Shown here: positions 44,754 to 51,604 of the stretch, piece by piece
Numbering within the stretch: position 1 is the first letter of the stretch
Layout: each line of letters begins with the position of its first letter
Assembly (NCBI GenBank): GCA_030625965.1
Contig: DAOUPV010000005.1
Location: 1 to 64,000, forward strand
Direction: 5' to 3'
DNA: 64,000 nucleotides
Source: Clostridia bacterium
Lineage (GTDB): Bacteria; Bacillota; TC1; UBA5767
Translations under genes and position numbers: made by a program
Notes under the pieces: generated by a model
The model's input: the letters and a program-made list of their open reading frames with translations, nothing else
What the model was told of the DNA's origin: nothing
The model's database searches: none

Positions 44754-44788
44754 CAAAAAAAAGGGCACGTTCTTCGGAACGTGCCCTT
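44754..44788 (-). terminator. lexA terminator (shared with convergent SPL gene)
   Basis: Perfect 12-bp stem AAGGGCACGTTC / GAACGTGCCCTT with a TTCG tetraloop. Read leftwards it is followed by TTTTTTGTTTC, so it is a strong terminator for lexA. Rightwards it is followed by ATATG, so it would work poorly for the SPL gene. Confidence 0.9.
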
Positions 44789-44824
44789 ATATGTACACAT
44801 ATAGCTGTAATATTAAATTACAGA

Positions 44825-45460
44825 TCAGGAGATGTTACGGTAAATGCCGATCACCTTACCTAAAATATCAACCTTGTCTGCGAAGATAGGTTCCATGGTG
44901 GAGTTTTCCGGTTGCAGCCGGAAGTGTTTGTTCTCCCGATAAAACCTTTTGATGGTAGCTTCGTCGTCTTGTAGCATTGCGACCACGATTTCACCATTCC
45001 TGGCAGTATTCTTCTTTTCGACAATTGCCAGATCTCCATCATGGATACCTGCTTCAATCATCGATTCCCCAACAACTTCCAGGATATAGGCATCTCTGCT
45101 GCCGATAAGTGAGAGGGGAAGGGGGTATATTTCCTGGATGTTTTCAATGGCTTCTATAGGAACACCTGCAGTAACTCGTCCCAACAAAGGAACATTGACC
45201 ATCTGCACATCCATTAGCATTTGAGGAGCAACAGGAACCGAATCATTGGATTGTACAAGTTCGATGGCTCTAGACATAGCCGGATTACGTCTGATATAAC
45301 CCAGTGCTTCCATATTCTTCAGATGGGTGTGTACTGTGGAAATGGAATTTAGTCCAACGGCCTTGGCGATTTCTCTGACGGTGGGTGGGTATCCTTTTTC
45401 TGAGATATACCCTTTGATCATGAAGTAAATCTGTTCTTGTCGTTTGGTCAAATCAGTCAT
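44825..45460 (-). CDS. lexA: SOS repressor LexA
   Basis: Represses DNA-damage genes and self-cleaves when RecA is activated. The N-terminal winged helix (about 1-68) includes GYPPTVREIAKAVGLNS. The Ala-Gly cleavage site is in VTAGVPI near residue 97, the catalytic Ser in VVGESMIEAG near 132 and the Lys in TIKRFYREN near 170. I prefer ATG 45460 (211 residues) since GGAGG lies eight bases away; the adjacent ATG at 45463 is possible. Its promoter overlaps a LexA box, so it is autoregulated. Confidence 0.96.
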   Translation of the reverse strand: MTDLTKRQEQIYFMIKGYISEKGYPPTVREIAKAVGLNSISTVHTHLKNMEALGYIRRNPAMSRAIELVQSNDSVPVAPQMLMDVQMVNVPLLGRVTAGVPIEAIENIQEIYPLPLSLIGSRDAYILEVVGESMIEAGIHDGDLAIVEKKNTARNGEIVVAMLQDDEATIKRFYRENKHFRLQPENSTMEPIFADKVDILGKVIGIYRNIS

Positions 45461-45480
45461 CATTTATCCTCCTCAAATGC

Positions 45481-45509
45481 ATTATATCATAGGTGGTTTG
45501 ATGTTACAA
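45481..45509 (-). promoter_or_regulatory. lexA promoter
   Basis: Minus-strand TTGTAA and TATAAT separated by exactly 17 bp. The transcript would begin about 14 nt before the lexA ATG, a very short leader. LexA box 1 overlaps the -35. Confidence 0.85.
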
Positions 45510-45520
45510 ACAAATGTTCT
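45507..45520. promoter_or_regulatory. LexA box 1
   Basis: CAAACAAATGTTCT: one base from the GAAC-N4-GTTC core in the left half-site. Overlaps the lexA -35. Core centre at 45513.5. Confidence 0.75.
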
Positions 45521-45529
45521 GTTTTTTTC

Positions 45530-45558
45530 TTTACAACGAACAAACGTTCTGTTACTAT
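45530..45558 (+). promoter_or_regulatory. yneA-like gene promoter
   Basis: TTTACA and TACTAT separated by 17 bp, 38 bp before the ATG. LexA box 2 overlaps the -35/spacer. Confidence 0.65.
45537..45550. promoter_or_regulatory. LexA box 2
   Basis: CGAACAAACGTTCT, a full GAAC-N4-GTTC site matching the Gram-positive SOS consensus. Core centre at 45543.5, exactly 30 bp from box 1. Confidence 0.9.
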
Positions 45559-45566
45559 TATAGCAG

Positions 45567-45580
45567 AGAACAAGTGTTCG
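45567..45580. promoter_or_regulatory. LexA box 3
   Basis: AGAACAAGTGTTCG, a full GAAC-N4-GTTC site just downstream of the yneA-like -10. Core centre at 45573.5, exactly 30 bp from box 2. Confidence 0.9.
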
Positions 45581-45596
45581 CATAGGAGGCGATAAC

Positions 45597-45962
45597 ATGT
45601 TATGGTTTAAAAGAAGACAAGTGAAGCGTAAAAGAATAATAATCCGTATCAGTAAGGCAGCTTTCGTAGTGCGAGTATTGACTGTGATAGTAGCATTGCA
45701 GCTAATTATTCTACCTGCATCTTATGCAATCAATAAAGCCGGTGACACGGATCGCTTACTTACAGGACAGGCTTTAGCATCCATTGAACAGGATTCTTAT
45801 GTGACAGTTGTTGTTGAATCCGGTGATACTTTATGGAATCTGGTTGATGAACATTATAACGGCAAAAAAGATATACGAAAGATCATATACTTCGTGAAGG
45901 ATGTCAATGGAATCGGAACGACAATATATCCGGGTCAGACTATAAAAATCCCAATCGTGTAA
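45597..45962 (+). CDS. yneA: LysM-domain membrane protein, YneA-like SOS cell-division suppressor
   Basis: This 121-residue protein has a very basic N terminus, one transmembrane segment (about 24-42) and a C-terminal LysM domain (about 69-121, with SGDTLWNLVDEHY and IYPGQTIKIPI). B. subtilis YneA has the same plan, is encoded divergently from lexA and delays septation during SOS. The LexA boxes upstream support the same regulation here. AGGAGGCG precedes the ATG. The match rests on architecture and context more than on sequence identity. Confidence 0.88.
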   Translation: MLWFKRRQVKRKRIIIRISKAAFVVRVLTVIVALQLIILPASYAINKAGDTDRLLTGQALASIEQDSYVTVVVESGDTLWNLVDEHYNGKKDIRKIIYFVKDVNGIGTTIYPGQTIKIPIV

Positions 45963-45996
45963 TCTGAATTTGATAATGAAATTGAAAACATACTAT

Positions 45997-46031
45997 AATA
46001 ATGCTACAAGATTTCTTGTAGCATTATTTTT
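45997..46031 (+). terminator. Terminator after the yneA-like gene
   Basis: Perfect 14-bp stem AATAATGCTACAAG / CTTGTAGCATTATT with loop ATTT, running into TTTAT. Confidence 0.85.
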
Positions 46032-46052
46032 ATGGGAATAGCCTGTAGTTCG

Positions 46053-46124
46053 CATCCATAAGCCCTGAGAGCCTACCTCGTGTACATGAATGACTCTGGA
46101 GGGCAAAGACCTGTCGGAAGGATG
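46053..46124 (+). other. Possible structured leader upstream of the AraC-type gene
   Basis: CATCC (46053-46057) can pair with GGATG (46120-46124), and inside it GCCCT (46062-46066) with AGGGC (46100-46104), leaving GC-rich arms. The stretch lies between a terminator and the regulator gene and has no ORF. It does not match a riboswitch class that I can recognise. Confidence 0.3.
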
Positions 46125-46136
46125 ACAATCGCTGTC

Positions 46137-46153
46137 AAGCGCTTTAAACGCTT
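46137..46153. repeat. Palindrome upstream of the AraC-type gene
   Basis: AAGCG-N7-CGCTT, 33 bp before the start and just upstream of a TATGAT that may be the -10. It is a candidate operator, possibly for autoregulation. Confidence 0.45.
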
Positions 46154-46185
46154 CTTAATGTATGATGTAAGCAGAAGGAGGGGTT

Positions 46186-47082
46186 ATGAACCGAGATCTG
46201 ATGAAGACAATCCATAAGATAGAGCATTTTATAGACGAAAACCTGGATCGTCCAATCACTTTGGTCCAGATTTCTCGAGAAGCCGGCTACTCGCCTTGGT
46301 ACGTTTCTAGGATCTATCGCAAAGCACGAGGACGAACCCTGTTCTCCTATATCCATAAAAAACGGCTCATGCTTGCGGCCAGTGATATCATAAGCCAAGA
46401 CCGCAAGGTCATCGATACAGCACTGGATTTCCTGTTCGATTCCCATGAAGGCTTCACACGGGCCTTTGTCAAGGAATTCGGAGTGACGCCGAGCACATGG
46501 AAGCAAGAACGTTCTGCCGATCTGATCGACCGTCATGACCTCAACCAAATCTTGAAAAGGAAGGATAGAGCAATGGATGAGAAAATGAAAGAAACCATGG
46601 TGCCTGTATTTGTACAGATCATGAAGAAGCCCAGAAGAAAGCTTTTAGTAAAGAGGGGGGAGTGCGCTACCCACTATTATGAGTATTGTAAGGAAGTCGG
46701 TTGTGAGGTATGGGATGATCTATCTGATTATAGCAACGCATTGACTGAACCCATGGGCATGTGGCTTCCCGGCAAAATGATACCGGAAGGAACATCGAAG
46801 TATGTGCAGGGCGTGGAATTCGCCATCGATGCGGATATTCAAGAACCGGAGGGTTTTGAACTGGTCACTTTAGAGCCGGTAGATATGCTGCTATTCCAAG
46901 GACCACCCTTTACAGATGAAGACTTTGAAGATGCCATAAGTGCGCTCTGGGACTTCATCGAGCGGTTTGACCCACTGATCTATGGATACCGTTGGGCCAA
47001 GGAGAAGGCGCCTAGATTCCAATACATCCCGGAAGGATATAGAGGATATATTGAAGGCTTGCCAGTTGAGAAAGTAGAATAA
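46186..47082 (+). CDS. AraC-family transcriptional regulator with GyrI-like C-terminal domain
   Basis: The N-terminal double helix-turn-helix AraC domain (about residues 1-108) contains ITLVQISREAGYSPWYVSR and FTRAFVKEFGVTPSTWK. This is fused to a C-terminal region of about 170 residues resembling the GyrI/SOUL-like effector domain of Rob and BltR-type regulators. The N-terminal placement of the HTH matches that group, which controls multidrug and stress genes. Length 298 residues; AGAAGGAGG precedes the ATG. The convergent lrgAB genes are a possible but unproven target. Confidence 0.85.
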   Translation: MNRDLMKTIHKIEHFIDENLDRPITLVQISREAGYSPWYVSRIYRKARGRTLFSYIHKKRLMLAASDIISQDRKVIDTALDFLFDSHEGFTRAFVKEFGVTPSTWKQERSADLIDRHDLNQILKRKDRAMDEKMKETMVPVFVQIMKKPRRKLLVKRGECATHYYEYCKEVGCEVWDDLSDYSNALTEPMGMWLPGKMIPEGTSKYVQGVEFAIDADIQEPEGFELVTLEPVDMLLFQGPPFTDEDFEDAISALWDFIERFDPLIYGYRWAKEKAPRFQYIPEGYRGYIEGLPVEKVE

Positions 47083-47088
47083 AAAATT

Positions 47089-47116
47089 AGAGCCCTGATC
47101 ATTCAGGGCTCTTTCT
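47089..47116. terminator. Bidirectional terminator between the AraC-type gene and lrgB
   Basis: Perfect 10-bp stem AGAGCCCTGA / TCAGGGCTCT with loop TCAT. It has TTCTT to the right and AAAAAATT to the left, so it can serve both convergent genes. Confidence 0.85.
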
Positions 47117-47147
47117 TAGTTATGCGTCATTTCGGATTATGTAAAGT

Positions 47148-47864
47148 TTAAATGAAAAATCTAAGCAGATAGGCGACCAATGGTAAGTAGAATACAGAAA
47201 CCAGACCAGCGATGGCCAATGAAAGGCTTGAAATGGCACCTTCCGTTTCTCCGATTTCCAGGGCCTTCGAGGTCCCCAACACGTGGGAACTCGTACCGAT
47301 GGCAACTCCCTTGGCGATGGGATTGGTTATTCGTCCTAGTCTTAACAAGGTCTTGGCCATCACGGTACCTGAGATACCGGTTACCAGGATGGAGAGGACC
47401 GTGATGGGTACGATAGCCCCCATAGTAGTAGAAACTTCGATTCCCATGGGAGTGGTGATGCATTTGGGTAGCAGTGAGATTATCATCATTAAGTCATAAT
47501 TCATAACCAACGTTAAGAAGACTAGACTCATGCTTGAAACCAGGATACCGCTCATGATCCCCGTCAGGATAGCAACTTTGTTCTGCATCAAGTGGGGGAG
47601 CCGCCGATAAAGCGGAAGGGCTAGAATCACCACAGCTGGTTTTAAGAAGAAATTAATAGAATTTGCAGCTGGTTTATAGTAACTGTAGTCCACCCTAAAA
47701 AGCAACATTAACAGTACAATTGTAACGATGCTGAAGATATTAGGAGTCAGCAGATCGATTTTAAAGCGATTATAGAGCTTCTGACCGGCAATATAGACTG
47801 CGATACTGACAAGAATCCCGGCAAATGCGATCAGTATCTGTATGAGGCTAGTTGTTATTGTCAT
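47148..47864 (-). CDS. lrgB: LrgB family membrane protein
   Basis: This 238-residue polytopic protein has about seven hydrophobic helices and the family blocks LLPKCITTPMGIEVS near residue 125 and GVAIGTSSHVLGTSKALE near 185. LrgB/CidB proteins act with LrgA/CidA in murein hydrolase control, pyruvate or glycolate transport, depending on species. I use ATG 47864 with GAGGTGA just upstream; an in-frame GTG at 47873 lies inside that site. It overlaps lrgA by 17 bp. Confidence 0.92.
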   Translation of the reverse strand: MTITTSLIQILIAFAGILVSIAVYIAGQKLYNRFKIDLLTPNIFSIVTIVLLMLLFRVDYSYYKPAANSINFFLKPAVVILALPLYRRLPHLMQNKVAILTGIMSGILVSSMSLVFLTLVMNYDLMMIISLLPKCITTPMGIEVSTTMGAIVPITVLSILVTGISGTVMAKTLLRLGRITNPIAKGVAIGTSSHVLGTSKALEIGETEGAISSLSLAIAGLVSVFYLPLVAYLLRFFI

Positions 47865-48216
47865 GATTTTCACCTCGTTTATGGATCAGATACTGAGTTG
47901 TCTTACCGGCAACGATCATTACGGTTGCCATGCTGACAACCAATATAACGACCATACTGACCCAGATATCCTTGATCAGGTCCGTGTATGCCAGTATGGC
48001 AACACCGGATGGGATGAAAAAGAACGGCAGAACCTTAAGAAAAAGGTCGCCGGCCAGTTTGATGTAATCTTCCTTAATGATCTTGGTTTCCAACAAGATC
48101 AACAGAAGCAGCATACCGAAGATGGGTCCTGGAATAATCAGATTAAATGTCGTAGAAATCCATTCGCCAATCTGCCAGATGAGCATGATTAGAGCGAACT
48201 GAAATGCAATTTTCAT
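47848..48216 (-). CDS. lrgA: CidA/LrgA family holin-like protein
   Basis: This 122-residue protein has four hydrophobic helices and the family motif IPGPIFGMLLLLILL near residue 28, and ends in a short charged tail. It is the small partner of LrgB. ATG 48216 is preferred because AGGAAAGG precedes it; an in-frame ATG at 48258 has no ribosome binding site. In Bacilli lrgAB is driven by LytSR; no such genes are here. Confidence 0.9.
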   Translation of the reverse strand: MKIAFQFALIMLIWQIGEWISTTFNLIIPGPIFGMLLLLILLETKIIKEDYIKLAGDLFLKVLPFFFIPSGVAILAYTDLIKDIWVSMVVILVVSMATVMIVAGKTTQYLIHKRGENHDNNN

Positions 48217-48260
48217 AAGTGAATCAACCTTTCCTAATAACTCATAAGATTTTACCATAG

Positions 48261-48302
48261 AGTGGAATGGATGAACAGTCCAGCAATTTGCTATATTCCA
48301 CT
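48261..48302. repeat. Inverted repeat upstream of lrgA
   Basis: AGTGGAAT (48261-48268) and ATTCCACT (48295-48302) are exact inverted 8-mers, 34 bp centre to centre, in the lrgA upstream region. Candidate operator half-sites. Confidence 0.45.
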
Positions 48303-48320
48303 ATTGGTACAAAAGTCCGA

Positions 48321-48466
48321 TAATATATATTATGTAAACTTTTAAATTTCAAATCTAGCTTGTTGTCCCGAAACGCTATGGCGCACGATTTAACCGGCAC
48401 TCCCCTCTTCCATCTGACAATTCCAATATAATAATGAAAATACATAATATATATTACCGGTTAAAT
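48321..48466. repeat. Nested inverted repeats in the lrgA-mnmA gap
   Basis: TAATATATATTATGTA (48321-48336) has an exact reverse complement at 48441-48456. Directly after that, CCGGTTAAAT (48457-48466) is the exact reverse complement of ATTTAACCGG (48388-48397). The interior has no ORF. It could be the remains of a small mobile element or a fold-back structure. This lies within a 509-bp gene-free stretch (48259-48767). Confidence 0.6.
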
Positions 48467-48472
48467 AAAAGC

Positions 48473-48496
48473 AGCACATTACAAGTGGAATGTGCT
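48473..48496 (-). terminator. Terminator-like hairpin on the minus strand
   Basis: Arms AGCACATT and AATGTGCT (8 bp, 8-base loop). Read leftwards they are followed by GCTTTTATTT. It lies about 230 bp beyond the mnmA terminator, so it would end some other leftward transcript. Confidence 0.55.
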
Positions 48497-48700
48497 CCCA
48501 CTGCATACAGTACGACAGCCGTCGCTTTTTCGAACTATCGCAGTGATTACGAGTCGTTTAAACGCCCTCTAAGCCGTTAAGAACCTTCTACCCATACCAG
48601 GGCATTGCCCTGTCGTCCAATCTCTACAAAGGGCCTACTGAATACTTGTCCATAGATATGTATAGATAGATTGAACAGCTCTAATCTGTATAAAAGCAAA
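48497..48700 (-). ncRNA. Candidate small RNA region between the mnmA terminator and a second terminator
   Basis: There is no ORF of note, yet a minus-strand terminator-like hairpin closes the stretch on the left. Inside, ACGACAG and CTGTCGT (7 bp, minus strand) can close a large stem, and CAGGGC-AAT-GCCCTG forms a hairpin. Size and neighbourhood (hisS-aspS-rarA-mnmA) made me consider 6S RNA, but I could not draw a convincing 6S fold or find a clear promoter. Confidence 0.25.
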
Positions 48701-48704
48701 AAAA

Positions 48705-48718
48705 CGAACTTTTGTTCA
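48705..48718. promoter_or_regulatory. Orphan LexA-box-like site
   Basis: CGAACTTTTGTTCA fits GAAC-N4-GTTC. It lies between the mnmA terminator and the candidate small RNA. A match of this kind is expected about once by chance in 64 kb. Confidence 0.3.
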
Positions 48719-48726
48719 TACTTGGG

Positions 48727-48757
48727 CCAAAAAGAAAACGCTCTGTTTCCAGAGCGT
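48727..48757 (-). terminator. mnmA terminator
   Basis: Minus-strand stem ACGCTCTG / CAGAGCGT with a GAAA loop, followed by TTTTCTTTTT. It ends the cymR-iscS-mnmA unit. Confidence 0.9.
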
Positions 48758-48767
48758 AAGATGTTTC

Positions 48768-49826
48768 CTATTCGATTATGCCTCCGCCTAAAAGTACCTC
48801 GCCATGATAAAAGACTGCTGATTGTCCTGGTGTGATGGCCGAAGCATCTACAGGAAGTTCAACCCTGTACCTTCCCTCTGCTTCCGGAATCACTGTACAA
48901 AGTACTGCCGGACTTCGGTATCGCACTTTGACCATGGTCTCCAGAGGTTCTATCGGTGGCTCTATCGCGCTGAAAACAGCATTTTTTATGTGGAAGACGC
49001 CAGAGAGGAGATCTTCCTTACTACCAACGGTAATAGTATTATCATTTGGATTTAATCGCACAACGTAGGCCGGTTTGCCAAGGGCTATTCCCAAACCCTT
49101 CCTTTGTCCGACCGTATAATAGGGTAGACCCTTATGCTCTCCGATTACATTACCTTCCATGTCTACGAAAGCCCCCTTGCTGATCGGCATCTTCGTATGC
49201 TTGCCCACAAAGGATCTATAGTCGTCATCAGGAATGAAACAGATCTCCTGACTCTCCCCTTTGGCTTTCACATCAAAACCTAGCTTTTCCGCGATGACTC
49301 GGACATCATCTTTATGGTAATCGCCCAACGGGAACATGCAGTAATCCAATTGCTCTCCTGTCAATTGATACATGAAGTAAGACTGATCCTTACCCTTATC
49401 CTTGCCCATGACCAGCACGCTGCGGCCGTATTCCTCGCGATATTCCAGGTTCACATAGTGGCCGGTGACCACTTTGTCGTACCCACGCTCCTTGGCGAAG
49501 GAAATAAGTTCACCGAATTTCAGAAATTTATTGCAGTTCACACAAGGATTCGGGGTCCTCCCATTGAGGTACTCATCAACGAAAGGTTCTATAACTTCCT
49601 TTTTGAAGGTATCACGCAAATCCAACAGGAAAAACGGAATGTCGAGCAATACGCAAACGCGTTCCGCATCTTGCCTAGCGGATTCAAAAGCGCTTATCTC
49701 TTCCATCTCCGCCGGTAGCAGGCGCATCATGGCGCCTCCAATTTCGTAGCCCTGCTCGCTGAGCATGTAGGCTACCGCCGAACTATCAATCCCGCCGCTC
49801 ATTGCGACCAGTATTTTTTCTTTCAT
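48768..49826 (-). CDS. mnmA: tRNA-specific 2-thiouridylase MnmA
   Basis: Thiolates U34 of tRNAs for Lys, Glu and Gln using sulfur from the neighbouring cysteine desulfurase. The PP-loop SGGIDSS lies at residues 10-16. The catalytic Cys pair is in NPCVNCNKF near residue 93 and QEICFIPDD near 195. Length 352 residues is standard. It begins 4 bp after iscS, matching the B. subtilis yrvO-trmU pair in which the desulfurase supplies MnmA directly. Confidence 0.96.
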   Translation of the reverse strand: MKEKILVAMSGGIDSSAVAYMLSEQGYEIGGAMMRLLPAEMEEISAFESARQDAERVCVLLDIPFFLLDLRDTFKKEVIEPFVDEYLNGRTPNPCVNCNKFLKFGELISFAKERGYDKVVTGHYVNLEYREEYGRSVLVMGKDKGKDQSYFMYQLTGEQLDYCMFPLGDYHKDDVRVIAEKLGFDVKAKGESQEICFIPDDDYRSFVGKHTKMPISKGAFVDMEGNVIGEHKGLPYYTVGQRKGLGIALGKPAYVVRLNPNDNTITVGSKEDLLSGVFHIKNAVFSAIEPPIEPLETMVKVRYRSPAVLCTVIPEAEGRYRVELPVDASAITPGQSAVFYHGEVLLGGGIIE

Positions 49827-49830
49827 AATC

Positions 49831-51012
49831 TTAAGCTCCGTTCCTCCTGGCTATGGGAGACAGCTTTCTCAATCGCTCTACGATGAGAGGTATCTCTTGA
49901 ACCAGATACTTCACTTCTTCTTCTGTATTATAGCGGCCCACTGTAAACCTTATGGAGCTCTGCGCCTCGATCGGCGGCAAGCCCATGGCTGTCAGCACAT
50001 GAGAGGGCTTGTCAGACCCAGTCGTACAAGCGGATCCGCTAGAACAGGCAATTCCTTTTAGGTTCAGGGACATCAGCAACGACTCCCCCTCCACGTATTT
50101 GAAGGTTACATTTACATGCCCAGGAATCTTACTTTCGTCGTTACCGTTAAAATATATATGGGAAACGCTCTCTGACAACCCCTTCATCAAAAGTTCTGCC
50201 AAACGCTGTTTTTTTGCGTTCCGCACTTCGAAATCCTCGAGAAGTAGTTTACATGCCGTTGCAAAACCTACGATCCCCAACATATTCTCCGTTCCAGGTC
50301 GTACGCCATATTCCTGATGGCCACCGTGGATATACGGCTTGATGTCCAGCCCCTCTTTCACATAGATGGCTCCAATCCCCTTGGGACCGTAGATTTTGTG
50401 CGCCGAGATGCTTAAAAGGTCAACATCCAATTCTTTCACGTCGACAGGAATCTTGCCTAGCGCCTGTACGGCATCTGTATGGAACAACGCGCCCACTTCA
50501 TGTGCTAGCTCAGCCATTTCCCGAATTGGCTGGATGGTTCCGACCTCGTTGTTTGCGTACATGATGCTAACAAGCGCGGTATCCGCTCTCAACGCCCCCT
50601 TCAGGCTGTCCAAAGTGACGTTGCCCATGCGGTCTACGGGTAAATAATCCACCTCGTATCCTTGCTTCTCCAAGTGACGGAATGTATTAAGCACGGCCGG
50701 ATGTTCAATTACGCTGGTTATCAGGTGACGTTTCGATCCATCGAGCGCCGCCAAAGGACCCATAATGGCGATGTTATCCGCCTCAGTACCCGAACCAGCG
50801 AAGAAAAGTTCACCTTTATTGTCGACATCTCCAGGTATAGCACCAATTGATTGGGCCACCTGGGCTCTGGCCCTCAATAATTCTTTTCTCGCCAGTCGCC
50901 CTTCTCTATAAGGGCTGGATGGATTGCCATAGGTCTTATCCATGTATGCACATAAGGTTTCTTTTACTTCAGGCGCCAATTGGGTTGTGGCGCTATTGTC
51001 AAAATAATTCAT
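49831..51012 (-). CDS. iscS: Cysteine desulfurase (IscS/NifS, YrvO-like)
   Basis: PLP enzyme that takes sulfur from cysteine as a persulfide. N-terminal YFDNSATTQ, the cofactor Lys in SISAHKIYGPKG near residue 204, and the active-site Cys loop ACSSGSACTTGSDKPSH near 325 are present. Length 393 residues. It sits between an Rrf2 regulator and mnmA, so it likely serves tRNA thiolation, and possibly Fe-S assembly; no iscU follows it. Confidence 0.96.
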   Translation of the reverse strand: MNYFDNSATTQLAPEVKETLCAYMDKTYGNPSSPYREGRLARKELLRARAQVAQSIGAIPGDVDNKGELFFAGSGTEADNIAIMGPLAALDGSKRHLITSVIEHPAVLNTFRHLEKQGYEVDYLPVDRMGNVTLDSLKGALRADTALVSIMYANNEVGTIQPIREMAELAHEVGALFHTDAVQALGKIPVDVKELDVDLLSISAHKIYGPKGIGAIYVKEGLDIKPYIHGGHQEYGVRPGTENMLGIVGFATACKLLLEDFEVRNAKKQRLAELLMKGLSESVSHIYFNGNDESKIPGHVNVTFKYVEGESLLMSLNLKGIACSSGSACTTGSDKPSHVLTAMGLPPIEAQSSIRFTVGRYNTEEEVKYLVQEIPLIVERLRKLSPIARRNGA

Positions 51013-51023
51013 GTAAGCCTCCG

Positions 51024-51455
51024 TTATAACAGGTCGCTGTCTTTATATTTCGCTTCGACGATAAGATCCTCTAAGGTATACGCGTCCAAAGTACGCTGTA
51101 CCGAACGGTTTATTCGTTTCCATAGGACTTTGGTCGGACATATTGCTGATCTGTTACAAGGTTCTGAGTTTTCCGCTAAACAGCTAACTACAGAAAGATC
51201 CCCCTCCAACGCCTCTAGTATGTCTTTTACCTTTATATCCTGCGGATCCTGGTCAAGATAATAACCACCTTGTATGCCGCGCTTGCTCATAACCAAACCA
51301 TTCTTCTTCAGCTTCGCGAAAATCTGTTCGAGATACAGCTCGGATATTTCTTGCCTGGCAGCAATTTTTTTTAGTGAAACAGGACGAACCTGACTGAATA
51401 TGGCCAAATCGATCATGGCTCTCAGACCGTAGGTACCCTTGGTAGATATCCTCAA
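51024..51455 (-). CDS. Rrf2 family transcriptional regulator (CymR/IscR-like)
   Basis: This 143-residue winged-helix protein begins MRISTKGTYGLRAMIDLA. Three cysteines lie in SCLAENSEPCNRSAIC near residues 93-109, the region where IscR binds its 2Fe-2S cluster (IscR spacing is C-X5-C-X5-C, here C-X7-C-X5-C). CymR lacks this triad. I start at TTG 51455, seven bases after GGAGGT; an ATG five codons upstream would place that site inside the gene. It is probably autoregulated and controls iscS-mnmA by Fe-S or cysteine status. Confidence 0.88.
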   Translation of the reverse strand: MRISTKGTYGLRAMIDLAIFSQVRPVSLKKIAARQEISELYLEQIFAKLKKNGLVMSKRGIQGGYYLDQDPQDIKVKDILEALEGDLSVVSCLAENSEPCNRSAICPTKVLWKRINRSVQRTLDAYTLEDLIVEAKYKDSDLL

Positions 51456-51506
51456 TTTTCGCACCTCCATGTGTGAATTATACGGCTTAATTCCGCCTCA
51501 TCTTTA

Positions 51507-51535
51507 ATCATACCGATACGATATGGATTTGTCAA
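51507..51535 (-). promoter_or_regulatory. Promoter of the Rrf2-iscS-mnmA operon
   Basis: Minus-strand TTGACA and TATGAT separated by 17 bp. The spacer holds an imperfect dyad around ATACCGATACGATATGGAT, a possible Rrf2 operator. Confidence 0.8.
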
Positions 51536-51604
51536 CACACACGTCCCTTATTCCTAGTGGTTTTGTAAGATATCCCAGAACCCTTATGTAGCATAGGTTC
51601 CAGG

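Noticed and set aside
46040-46125. Resemblance of the AraC-gene leader to yybP-ykoY (Mn2+) or TPP riboswitches (pieces such as GGGAATAGCC, CTGAGAG, GCAAAGACC)
   Set aside because: The matches are short and in the wrong order or spacing, and the conserved paired regions of those classes cannot be formed. Kept only as an unassigned structured region.
48497-48700. Definite 6S RNA (ssrS) call
   Set aside because: The neighbourhood is suggestive, but I could not find the long rod with a central bubble or a clear promoter, so only a low-confidence candidate RNA is listed.
45963-48767. Genomic island or prophage around lexA, the AraC-type gene and lrgAB
   Set aside because: No integrase, transposase, phage gene or attachment-site repeat was seen, and flanking genes are housekeeping.
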